From NCBI RefSeq assembly GCF_965184065.1, contig NZ_OZ239098.1: 64,000 bases of DNA; one strand, given 5' to 3'. Both the position numbers and the translations under genes were made by a program. How positions within the stretch are numbered: position 1 is the first letter of the stretch; each line of letters begins with the position of its first letter. The stretch comes from Methylopumilus sp026399645. Lineage in GTDB: Bacteria; Pseudomonadota; Gammaproteobacteria; Burkholderiales; Methylophilaceae. The notes under the pieces are model-generated. The model worked only from the letters and a program-made list of their open reading frames with translations. It made no database searches and was not told the origin of the DNA. Shown here piece after piece: positions 26,953 to 35,356 of this stretch.

Positions 26953-27876
26953 TTGAATACAACACTTCTTTGCAAAGCTTCTCTTGAGCGTGATCATCCA
27001 ATACTTGATCGGTTTTTAACGATAGGAGAGGTGGAATCTTTAAATTTTTCCTATGAAGAATTTTTATGTCATTTATTGGGCATAAAGCCTAATCCAGATT
27101 ACCCATTAGCTTCGGTCGACTATCAGAAAAATCAAACACTTTATTATCTTTATGCAGACCCTGTGTATTTAAGTCTTCAAAGAGATACTTTTTTTTTGGA
27201 AAAAAAATTAACAGATGATTTTACTCAAAACGAAATCGAAAATTTGTGCGAGGCTCTTAATGAAACATTTAAGGATGACACTCGTGCATTTGTCTTTAAT
27301 GATCAAGGGCAGTTATTTCTTGAGTTAAAAAAACAGCCTCATATTAAAACGACATCGATTGCACATATCAAGCCTCAGTCAATTGAATTATTTATGCCGC
27401 AGGGTGATGAAGCTATGACATGGCATGCATTGATGAATGAAATTCAAATGTTTCTTTTTGATCATCCTCTTAACCAAGATAGGCTTCGTCGAGAACTTCT
27501 ACCATCTAATAGTATTTGGTTTTCAGGGGGCGGTGTCATACCTCAAGCTATTAAAAATCCATACACAACTATTTTTTCCAATACTGAATTCTTAAAGAAA
27601 GTACTATCGATTGATAAAAATACCTCTCTTCAATCTTTAGATAAGTTTCATCAGGATGATAACAATCAAGATGCATTAATTACTTTTGAAGATGATCGGG
27701 AAATAGATCACATTTTAGAAGTGATATGGAATAATTTTAAAAAACGAAAAATAAAGAATTTGAATATTTATTTGAATTACCAAGATCAGCTTTTGCATAT
27801 TAACAATCGATTCATACAGCTATTTAAAGTATGGAAAAAAACTCATACAGTAAAAAATTATTTCAATGCTCATTAA
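26953..27876 (+). CDS. Uncharacterised protein (COG4255-like, upstream of recJ)
   Basis: This 307-residue soluble protein starts at TTG 26953. It contains a central MTWHALMNEIQMFLFDHPLNQDRLRRELLPSNSIWFSGGGVIP block (about 155-198), recalling betaproteobacterial proteins loosely annotated as RpfE-type regulators or phosphoglycerate-mutase-like. That WFSGGG segment is the main recognisable feature; I see no full catalytic set for a mutase. It overlaps recJ by 11 bp, so the two are translated together. The function is unknown; the recJ link is conserved in relatives as far as I recall. Confidence 0.6.
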   Translation: MNTTLLCKASLERDHPILDRFLTIGEVESLNFSYEEFLCHLLGIKPNPDYPLASVDYQKNQTLYYLYADPVYLSLQRDTFFLEKKLTDDFTQNEIENLCEALNETFKDDTRAFVFNDQGQLFLELKKQPHIKTTSIAHIKPQSIELFMPQGDEAMTWHALMNEIQMFLFDHPLNQDRLRRELLPSNSIWFSGGGVIPQAIKNPYTTIFSNTEFLKKVLSIDKNTSLQSLDKFHQDDNNQDALITFEDDREIDHILEVIWNNFKKRKIKNLNIYLNYQDQLLHINNRFIQLFKVWKKTHTVKNYFNAH

Positions 27877-29548
27877 ATCAAAAAAAATTGACCATACTGC
27901 CTTAGATGCTCTCGTTAATTCAGGACTTAATCGTCATTTGGCAAAGTTTTATTCAGCCCGTGGTATTAAGCATATAGATGACGCCACACTCTTAATTGAG
28001 AAAATTATTCCTCCGGAAGCTTTAACCAATAACATATTGATGGCATCTATCTTAGCCGACGCTATCTTACAAAAACATAAAATTCTTATCATTGGTGATT
28101 ATGATACTGATGGTGCAACCTCAACGGCTGTGGGCGTAAGAGCCCTTAAGATGATGGGTGCTGATGTAGATTATTTGGTTCCTAATCGATTTGAATTCGG
28201 TTATGGTTTGACGCCTGAAATTGTTGATTTAGCGAAAGAAAAAAATCCTAAGATTATTATTACTGTGGATAACGGCATCGCGAGTGTAGAGGGTGTAAAT
28301 CAAGCAAATCAATATGGTATCGATGTGTTGGTCACAGACCATCATCTTCCTGGTGAAATATTACCTCGCGCTAAGTGTATTGTGAATCCTAATCAACATG
28401 GCTGTGACTTTCCAAGTAAATACTTATGTGGCGTAGGCGTGATTTTTTATGTGATGCTAGCCTTGAGAGCTGAACTTAGAAAACGAGATTACTTTAAAGA
28501 TAATACAGAGCCTAACCTAATGCAATTAATCGACCTTGTAGCTTTAGGTACGGTTGCAGATTTAGTGCCTTTAGATCGTAATAATCGTACCTTAGTTGAA
28601 TATGGTATTCGAAGAATCAGGTCAGGTCAGGCTAATCCTGGTATTCGAGCACTGATGGCATTAGCTAAAAAAAATCCATCGCAATTTCATACTTCTGATC
28701 TTGCTTTTAGTATTGCACCAAGACTGAATGCTGCAGGAAGATTGGATGATATGACTTTAGGTATTCAATGTCTTTTGTCTGATAGTTATGAGGATGCTCG
28801 ATTTATTGCATCATCACTCGAAGCCTTAAATCTCAAAAGAAGATCGATTGAGTCTGAAATGAAAGATGGCGCCTCTATTCAATTACATGATTTGAATTGT
28901 GAGGCTCAATTTAGTATTTCGCTCTATGACTCTACGTGGCATCAAGGTGTGATTGGAATTATCGCTTCTCGAATTAAAGACAAATATCATCGTCCCGTCA
29001 TTGTATTTGCTAAGTCTGAAGAAGGGATCCTCAAAGGCTCAGGGAGATCCATTCAATCACTCCATTTAAGAGATGCGCTTGATCTTATTTCAAAAAAGGA
29101 TCCAAGCATTCTTATCACATTCGGTGGTCATGCCATGGCTGCTGGGCTCACTATAAAAGAAAAGGATTTTGATCGCTTCGTCCATTTTTTTGAAGAAACA
29201 GTCAGAGGTTTAATTACATCAGACGACCTCGAATTAACTATTGAAGTTGATGATGCGCTTAATTTTTCAGAAGTGACTTATGAAGATGTAGAACATATTA
29301 ATTCGCAAGTTTGGGGACAAGGTTTTCCTCTTCCTATTTTTGAAGGTGAATTTGAAGTGGTTGAGCAAAGAATCCTTGCAGATAAACATTTAAAGTTAAA
29401 TCTTCTATTACAAAACAAGGTATTTGAAGCTATTTATTTTAATCACAGTGAGCATCTCCCTCGAAAGATAAAAGCGATCTATCAGGTTGATTCTAATGAG
29501 TTTAATGGCAATAAAAAAATTCAAATTCAATTGAGGATGTTGACCTAA
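27866..29548 (+). CDS. recJ: Single-stranded-DNA-specific exonuclease RecJ
   Basis: This 560-residue 5'-3' ssDNA exonuclease acts in RecF-pathway and mismatch repair. DHH-family motifs are present: IIGDYDTDGATST (about 75-87), VTVDNGI, VTDHHLPG (about 157-164) and the DHHA1 motif region TFGGHAMAAGL (about 418-428), followed by an OB-fold. Length is typical. It overlaps the upstream gene by 11 bp. Confidence 0.96.
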   Translation: MLIKSKKIDHTALDALVNSGLNRHLAKFYSARGIKHIDDATLLIEKIIPPEALTNNILMASILADAILQKHKILIIGDYDTDGATSTAVGVRALKMMGADVDYLVPNRFEFGYGLTPEIVDLAKEKNPKIIITVDNGIASVEGVNQANQYGIDVLVTDHHLPGEILPRAKCIVNPNQHGCDFPSKYLCGVGVIFYVMLALRAELRKRDYFKDNTEPNLMQLIDLVALGTVADLVPLDRNNRTLVEYGIRRIRSGQANPGIRALMALAKKNPSQFHTSDLAFSIAPRLNAAGRLDDMTLGIQCLLSDSYEDARFIASSLEALNLKRRSIESEMKDGASIQLHDLNCEAQFSISLYDSTWHQGVIGIIASRIKDKYHRPVIVFAKSEEGILKGSGRSIQSLHLRDALDLISKKDPSILITFGGHAMAAGLTIKEKDFDRFVHFFEETVRGLITSDDLELTIEVDDALNFSEVTYEDVEHINSQVWGQGFPLPIFEGEFEVVEQRILADKHLKLNLLLQNKVFEAIYFNHSEHLPRKIKAIYQVDSNEFNGNKKIQIQLRMLT

Positions 29549-29617
29549 GGATGACATCCTTAATTGCCCATCCTGCCTCAACAAAGTAAAATTCAACAAA
29601 CTAATTAAGAGACTGTC

Positions 29618-30370
29618 ATGAGACGTAAAATCGTTGTTGGTAATTGGAAAATGAATGGTTCTTTGGCGTCCAATGAGGCACTTCTTAAAGCCTTGGTAGA
29701 AAAGATACCTCAAGTAATTTCAGTCGATATTGTGGTGTGTGCCCCTTATCCTTATTTGTTTCAAACACAATCCTATCTTAAGCATTCACCTATTTTTTGG
29801 GGCGCTCAGAACGTGGCTAAGTATGAATCAGGCGCTTTTACAGGTGAAGTGAGTGTTTCTATGCTCAAAGAATTTGGTGCAAGCTATGCGATTATCGGCC
29901 ACTCCGAGAGAAGTACCGCTTATTGCGAGTCCGATGAAAATATTGCTACCAAATTTATGATGGTTAAAAAAGCAGGTATGACGCCGATTCTATGTGTGGG
30001 TGAAACCTTAATTGAGAGAGAGGCTGGCATCATGGAAAAAGTAGTATCTAAGCAGCTGGATACGATCATTGAAATGTATGGTGAAGAAATTTTTGATGAG
30101 ACCGTAATTGCTTATGAGCCTATATGGGCTATTGGCTCTGACTTAGCAGCCTCTCCTGAGCAAGCGCAAGCGATGCATCAATTTATTCGTGAGAAATTAT
30201 CCTCAAATACTAAGGTCATAAACAGCCTCAAAATCATCTATGGAGGAAGCGTAAACCCTCAAAATGCGTTACAATTATTCTCTATGCCAGACGTAGACGG
30301 CGGACTCGTAGGACGAGCATCTTTAAATGCAAGTGATTTTGAGTCTATTTGTCATTCAGCCGAAATATAA
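29618..30370 (+). CDS. tpiA: Triose-phosphate isomerase
   Basis: This 250-residue TIM-barrel enzyme interconverts DHAP and glyceraldehyde 3-phosphate. Catalytic Lys11 (NWKMNG), His95 (IIGHSERS) and Glu167 (AYEPIWAIG) are all present. It is followed after 18 bp by secG, the usual order tpiA-secG-tRNA-Leu-nuoA. Confidence 0.97.
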   Translation: MRRKIVVGNWKMNGSLASNEALLKALVEKIPQVISVDIVVCAPYPYLFQTQSYLKHSPIFWGAQNVAKYESGAFTGEVSVSMLKEFGASYAIIGHSERSTAYCESDENIATKFMMVKKAGMTPILCVGETLIEREAGIMEKVVSKQLDTIIEMYGEEIFDETVIAYEPIWAIGSDLAASPEQAQAMHQFIREKLSSNTKVINSLKIIYGGSVNPQNALQLFSMPDVDGGLVGRASLNASDFESICHSAEI

Positions 30371-30388
30371 ATCAAAGAAAATAGGATT

Positions 30389-30739
30389 ATGGAAAATTTA
30401 GTAACAATTATTCATGTGATTGCATGCTTAGGCGTCATTGGCTTGGTGCTGATGCAACACGGTAAGGGCGCGGATATGGGCGCGGCTTTCGGAAGCGGAT
30501 CATCAGGTAGCTTATTCGGCGTCAGTGGCTCATCGAATTTTTTAAGTAGAACAACAGCAATATTTGTTTTAGTCTTTTTTCTGACCAGCATTTCCTTAGC
30601 GTTCATCGCAGGTCAAAAATCAGGCACCGGCAGTGTGGTGAAAGAAACTGAGTCATCAGAAGTGCAAAAATCTTCTGAAACTAAAAGCAGCGAAGCTCAG
30701 TCAAATTCATCAAGTGGCGCTCAAAATATCCCAAAATAG
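30389..30739 (+). CDS. secG: Protein translocase subunit SecG
   Basis: This 116-residue protein has two membrane helices (about 3-23 and 52-74) joined by the SecG signature GLVLMQHGKGADMGAAFGSGSSGSLFG (about 19-45). It is the auxiliary subunit of SecYEG. The C-terminal 35 residues are Ser/Glu-rich and low in complexity. Confidence 0.95.
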   Translation: MENLVTIIHVIACLGVIGLVLMQHGKGADMGAAFGSGSSGSLFGVSGSSNFLSRTTAIFVLVFFLTSISLAFIAGQKSGTGSVVKETESSEVQKSSETKSSEAQSNSSSGAQNIPK

Positions 30740-30758
30740 AGACTGTTAAATCTATAAA

Positions 30759-30843
30759 GCCGTCGTGGTGGAATTGGTAGACACGCTATCTTGAGGGGGT
30801 AGTGACGAAAGTCGTGAGAGTTCGAGTCTCTCCGACGGCACCA
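30759..30843 (+). tRNA. tRNA-Leu (GAG)
   Basis: This is an 85-nt class II tRNA with encoded CCA. Acceptor GCCGTCG pairs with CGACGGC, and the anticodon loop TTGAGGG reads GAG. It sits between secG and nuoA, as is common in proteobacteria. Confidence 0.97.
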
Positions 30844-30882
30844 AATTAAGAAAATCATGTGGTATTTGTTTAAGGAATCGCT

Positions 30883-31239
30883 GTGCTGGAAAATTATTTT
30901 CCAATTTTATTGTTCATATGCGTAGGACTTGCGGTTGGTGCAGGGCCTCTTCTCATCGGCAGCATTCTCTCACCTAATAAACCTGATAGTGAAAAAAACT
31001 CTCCGTACGAATGTGGCTTCGAAGCTTTTGAAGATGCGCGTATGAAATTTGATGTGCGATATTATCTTGTCGCCATCCTCTTTATTTTATTTGATCTTGA
31101 AATAACATTTCTTTTCCCCTGGGCAGTTGTCATTCAAAAAATTGGTATGTTTGGATTTATTGCCATGATGATTTTCCTAGCTATTTTAGTGGTTGGATTT
31201 ATTTACGAATGGAAGAAAGGGGCCCTTGATTGGGAATAG
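30883..31239 (+). CDS. nuoA: NADH-quinone oxidoreductase subunit A
   Basis: This 118-residue subunit of the complex I membrane arm has three transmembrane helices. The loop YECGFEAFEDARMKFDVRYYLVAILFILFDLE carries the conserved cysteine of the quinone-channel loop. It starts at GTG 30883 and is the first of fourteen nuo genes in E. coli order without a break. Confidence 0.96.
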   Translation: MLENYFPILLFICVGLAVGAGPLLIGSILSPNKPDSEKNSPYECGFEAFEDARMKFDVRYYLVAILFILFDLEITFLFPWAVVIQKIGMFGFIAMMIFLAILVVGFIYEWKKGALDWE

Positions 31240-31242
31240 CGA

Positions 31243-31719
31243 ATGAGCATTGAAGGCGTAATGGAAAAAGGATTTGTCACCACAAATCTAGATACCCTAA
31301 TTAATTACACACGCACAGGCTCTTTGTGGCCTATGACTTTTGGCTTAGCTTGTTGCGCTGTTGAAATGATGCATGCGGGTGCGGCTCGATATGACTTAGA
31401 TCGATTTGGTGTTGTATTTAGACCAAGCCCGAGGCAGTCAGATGTCATGATAGTGGCAGGAACATTAGTGAACAAAATGGCACCTGCATTAAGAAAAGTT
31501 TACGATCAGATGGCAGAGCCTCGCTGGGTCATTTCGATGGGCTCTTGTGCAAATGGCGGAGGTTACTATCATTATTCCTATTCAGTTGTTCGTGGTTGTG
31601 ATCGTATTGTTCCTGTTGATGTGTATGTGCCTGGTTGTCCTCCAACAGCTGAGGCTCTTATGTTTGGCATTATTCAGCTTCAAAATAAAATTAAACGAAC
31701 CAATACGATTGCACGTTAA
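31243..31719 (+). CDS. nuoB: NADH-quinone oxidoreductase subunit B
   Basis: This 158-residue subunit holds the terminal [4Fe-4S] cluster N2. The ligands are the adjacent Cys37-Cys38 (GLACCAVEMM), Cys102 (GSCANGGGYY) and Cys132 (VPGCPPTAEAL). It starts 3 bp after nuoA. Confidence 0.97.
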   Translation: MSIEGVMEKGFVTTNLDTLINYTRTGSLWPMTFGLACCAVEMMHAGAARYDLDRFGVVFRPSPRQSDVMIVAGTLVNKMAPALRKVYDQMAEPRWVISMGSCANGGGYYHYSYSVVRGCDRIVPVDVYVPGCPPTAEALMFGIIQLQNKIKRTNTIAR

Positions 31720-31722
31720 TCC

Positions 31723-32316
31723 ATGAGCTCAGTTGAAACTTTACATAAAGAAATAAAATCTATTTTTGGTAAAGAAATAATTCACGCATCCATTGAGCAT
31801 AATGAGCTCACAATTGAAGTCAAGATCGGCGATCTCCTACCCACTTTAAAAACTTTAAAACAACACAAAGCATTTCAATTCGCTCAGCTCATTGATCTTT
31901 GCGGTGTTGATTACAAAGATTATGGTGAAGGTACTTGGACAAAATCTCGCTTTGCTGTTGTTTATCATTTTTTGTCGATAGAACACAATCACCGGATTCG
32001 CGTAAGAACTTTTTCTAAAGAAGAAGACTTTCCATTATTTCCATCGATTATAGATTTATGGCCAGCTGCTAATTGGTATGAGCGTGAAGCTTTCGATTTA
32101 TTTGGTTTTATGTTTACCGACCACCCTGACCTAAGACGCATACTGACTGATTATGGATTTGTAGGTTATCCATTCCGTAAAGATTTTCCGATGATTGGTA
32201 AAGTTGAAGTGCGTTATGACGATGTACAAAAACGCGTGATTTACCAACCTGTTTCGATCGATGAAAGAAATAACGTCCCACGGATCATTCGTGAAGAAGG
32301 TTTCCACAATGGCTGA
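31723..32316 (+). CDS. nuoC: NADH-quinone oxidoreductase subunit C
   Basis: This 197-residue subunit of the peripheral arm carries the 30-kDa subunit signature ERExFDLFGxxFxxHPDLRRIL (about 124-146). It is separate from nuoD, unlike the fused NuoCD of E. coli, and overlaps the nuoD start by 8 bp. Confidence 0.96.
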   Translation: MSSVETLHKEIKSIFGKEIIHASIEHNELTIEVKIGDLLPTLKTLKQHKAFQFAQLIDLCGVDYKDYGEGTWTKSRFAVVYHFLSIEHNHRIRVRTFSKEEDFPLFPSIIDLWPAANWYEREAFDLFGFMFTDHPDLRRILTDYGFVGYPFRKDFPMIGKVEVRYDDVQKRVIYQPVSIDERNNVPRIIREEGFHNG

Positions 32317-33559
32317 GATTCGAAACTATACGATGAATTTTGGCCCGCAACACCCTGCAGCTCATGGCGTGTTGCGATTAGTATTAGAGCTTGATGGCGA
32401 AGTCATTCAGCGTGCAGATCCTCATATTGGATTACTTCATCGCGGCACAGAAAAGTTAGCTGAGAATCGAACGTACTTACAAACGGTTCCTTATATGGAT
32501 CGTTTAGATTATGTATCCATGATGGCGAATGAGCATGCTTATGTTTTGGCTATTGAAAAATTATTAAATATAGATGTGCCACTTCGTGCTCAATATATCC
32601 GCGTGATGTTTGATGAAATTACGCGTATCTTAAATCATTTATTGTGGTTAGGCGCACACGCACTTGATGTAGGCGCTATGACTGTTTTCTTATATGCATT
32701 TCGTGAAAGAGAAGATCTCTTCGATTGTTACGAAGCGGCATCAGGTGCCAGAATGCATGCAGCATATTATCGCCCTGGCGGTGTTTATCGTGATCTCCCT
32801 GATCGCATGCCTCAATACGAATCCAGTTTGAAAAACAAAAAAGAATTAGATGGCTTAAATCAAAATCGTAGCGGTTCACTCTTGGATTTTATTGAAGATT
32901 TTTCAAATCGCTTTCCAACATACGTAGATGAATATGAAACGTTATTAACAGATAACCGTATATGGAAACAGCGCACGGTTGGCATTGGTGTTGTTGATCC
33001 TGATCGAGCAATAGCGCTTGGTATGACAGGGCCTATGTTAAGAGGATCAGGTATTGCATGGGATTTAAGAAAAAAACAACCTTACGAAGTATACGATCGG
33101 CTTGATTTTGATATTCCAGTTGGTGTTAATGGAGATTGTTACGACCGATACCTTGTTCGTATAGAAGAATTTAGACAATCTAATCATATTATTAAGCAAT
33201 GCATAGACTGGTTAAGAAAAAATCCAGGCCCTGTAATTAGTGATAATCATAAAGTAGCACCTCCGACTCGATCTGCTATGAAAGAAGATATGGAAGCTAT
33301 GATCCATCACTTTAAATTATTTACAGAAGGTTTTCATATCCCAGCAGGTGAGGCATACGCAGCGGTCGAACACCCTAAGGGTGAATTTGGTATTTATTTA
33401 ATTTCAGATGGTGCAAATAAACCTTATCGGTTAAAAATACGTGCCGCAGGTTTCCCTCATTTGGCAGCATTAGATGAAATGACTCGTGGTCATATGATTT
33501 CTGACTTGGTTGCCATTATTGGTACACAAGATATTGTGTTTGGTGAGATTGATCGGTAA
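32309..33559 (+). CDS. nuoD: NADH-quinone oxidoreductase subunit D
   Basis: This 416-residue 49-kDa subunit lines the quinone site. I chose ATG 32309 because the protein then begins MAEIRNYTMNFGPQHPAAHGVLRL, the family N-terminus; an in-frame upstream start would add a meaningless 16 residues inside nuoC. DPHIGLLHRGTEKL and the C-terminal GTQDIVFGEIDR are characteristic. Confidence 0.96.
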   Translation: MAEIRNYTMNFGPQHPAAHGVLRLVLELDGEVIQRADPHIGLLHRGTEKLAENRTYLQTVPYMDRLDYVSMMANEHAYVLAIEKLLNIDVPLRAQYIRVMFDEITRILNHLLWLGAHALDVGAMTVFLYAFREREDLFDCYEAASGARMHAAYYRPGGVYRDLPDRMPQYESSLKNKKELDGLNQNRSGSLLDFIEDFSNRFPTYVDEYETLLTDNRIWKQRTVGIGVVDPDRAIALGMTGPMLRGSGIAWDLRKKQPYEVYDRLDFDIPVGVNGDCYDRYLVRIEEFRQSNHIIKQCIDWLRKNPGPVISDNHKVAPPTRSAMKEDMEAMIHHFKLFTEGFHIPAGEAYAAVEHPKGEFGIYLISDGANKPYRLKIRAAGFPHLAALDEMTRGHMISDLVAIIGTQDIVFGEIDR

Positions 33560-33562
33560 AAA

Positions 33563-34036
33563 ATGATACACGCTGACGATATTAAATTAATTGATAAAGA
33601 GTTAAAGAAATTTCCGGATAACCAAAAACGATCTGCAGTCATTTCTGCATTACGTATAGTTCAAACGAGACATGGTTGGCTGTCCCATGAACATATTTCT
33701 GATGTGGCGCATTACCTTGAAATGCCAGAAATCGCAGTGATGGAAGTTGCAACTTTTTATAATATGTTCAATTTAGAATCAAAGGGTAAGTATCAAATCA
33801 CTATATGTACGAATATTTCATGCATGTTAAGAAATTCTGATGAAATTGTGCAGCACTTAGAAAAAAAATTGGGTATTAGTTTTGGGGAGTTGACTAAAGA
33901 TAAAAAGTTTTCACTGAAAGAAGGTGAGTGCATGGGAGCATGTGGTAGTGCACCTTTATGTTTAGTGAACAATCACACCATGCATGAACATTTGACCACT
34001 GAAAAAATTGACAAGCTTATAGCGAGCCTTAAATAA
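33563..34036 (+). CDS. nuoE: NADH-quinone oxidoreductase subunit E
   Basis: This 157-residue thioredoxin-like subunit binds the [2Fe-2S] cluster N1a through Cys82, Cys87, Cys123 and Cys127 (ICTNISC and GECMGACG). It lies 3 bp from nuoD and abuts nuoF. Confidence 0.96.
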   Translation: MIHADDIKLIDKELKKFPDNQKRSAVISALRIVQTRHGWLSHEHISDVAHYLEMPEIAVMEVATFYNMFNLESKGKYQITICTNISCMLRNSDEIVQHLEKKLGISFGELTKDKKFSLKEGECMGACGSAPLCLVNNHTMHEHLTTEKIDKLIASLK

Positions 34037-35356
34037 ATGGTAAAGCAAATAGACATCATTAAGTCCCATAAAATTTTCCCTAATCAAAATTTGGTTTGTC
34101 TAAGAACTATGGTTCATGACGATCCAGGTTCATTAAGCACCTATTTAAAAGTAGGCGGGTATGAGCAATTAAAAAAAATTCTTAAAAATAAAATTAAGCC
34201 CGAAGAAATTCTTGCTGAGTTAAAAACTTCAGGATTAAGAGGTCGCGGTGGTGCGGGATTCCCAACTGCTATTAAATGGTCTTTTATGTCTCGCGATTAT
34301 GATGGGATTAAATATCTTGTATGTAACTCAGATGAGGGTGAGCCTGGCACATTTAAAGATCGCGACATTCTTAGATACAATCCACATCAACTTATCGAAG
34401 GCATGCTGATAGCGGCTTATGTGATGGGCACGCGTACTGGATATAACTATATTCATGGTGAGATCTGGCGTGAATACGAGATTTTTGAAAAAGCACTCGA
34501 TGAAGCAAGAGCCCATGGATTTTTAGGTGAAGACATTTTGGGTTCAGATTTTAGTTTTGATTTGCATGCAGTGCATGGATATGGTGCTTACATATGTGGC
34601 GAAGAAACAGCTCTCATTGAGTCGATTGAAGGTAAAAAAGGACAGCCGCGTTATAAGCCACCTTTTCCAGCAACTTATGGAATTTATGGCAAACCCACTA
34701 ACGTCAATAACACTGAAACTTTTGCATCAGTACCCTGGATTTTAGAGCATGGTGGTCAGGCATTTCAAGATTTAGGCGTTGAAAACTCAGGCGGTGTTAA
34801 ATTATTTTCTGTTTCAGGCCACGTTGAAATGCCAGGTAATTATGAAATTAAAATGGGCACTCCTTTTAGTGAATTATTAAATATGGCTGGCGGTGTTTGG
34901 CATCGAAGAAAATTAAAAGCAGTGATTCCTGGCGGACCTTCCACAGCTCTTGTTCCAGCAGCTCTCATTGAAAATGCAACCATGGATTATGATGGACTGC
35001 AAAAGATTGGGTCGAGTTTAGGAGCTGGTTCCGTGATTATCATGGATGATTCTACTTGTATGGTCACTGCTTTAAAGCGTCTTTCTTATTTCTTTTATGA
35101 AGAGTCCTGTGGTCAATGCACGCCTTGTCGTGAAGGAACAGGTTGGGTTTATCGAGTCATCAAAAGAATTGTGGATGGCAAAGGCACAATGGAAGATCTC
35201 GATCTTTTAACGGACGTTAGTAAAAAAATTTCTGGCAGAACAATATGCGCTTTAGGTGACGCAGCTGCGACACCTGTATTAAGTTTTATTAAACACTTTA
35301 GACCTGAGTTTGAATACTTTATTCAACATGGTCATTCTATGATTAAAGCTAAATGA
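34037..35356 (+). CDS. nuoF: NADH-quinone oxidoreductase subunit F
   Basis: This 439-residue subunit binds NADH, FMN and cluster N3. GLRGRGGAGFPTAIKWSFM (about 67-85) is the NADH/FMN region, CNSDEGEPGTFKDR the FMN motif, and ESCGQCTPCREG (about 356-367) plus a later cysteine the [4Fe-4S] ligands. It overlaps nuoG by 4 bp. Confidence 0.97.
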   Translation: MVKQIDIIKSHKIFPNQNLVCLRTMVHDDPGSLSTYLKVGGYEQLKKILKNKIKPEEILAELKTSGLRGRGGAGFPTAIKWSFMSRDYDGIKYLVCNSDEGEPGTFKDRDILRYNPHQLIEGMLIAAYVMGTRTGYNYIHGEIWREYEIFEKALDEARAHGFLGEDILGSDFSFDLHAVHGYGAYICGEETALIESIEGKKGQPRYKPPFPATYGIYGKPTNVNNTETFASVPWILEHGGQAFQDLGVENSGGVKLFSVSGHVEMPGNYEIKMGTPFSELLNMAGGVWHRRKLKAVIPGGPSTALVPAALIENATMDYDGLQKIGSSLGAGSVIIMDDSTCMVTALKRLSYFFYEESCGQCTPCREGTGWVYRVIKRIVDGKGTMEDLDLLTDVSKKISGRTICALGDAAATPVLSFIKHFRPEFEYFIQHGHSMIKAK

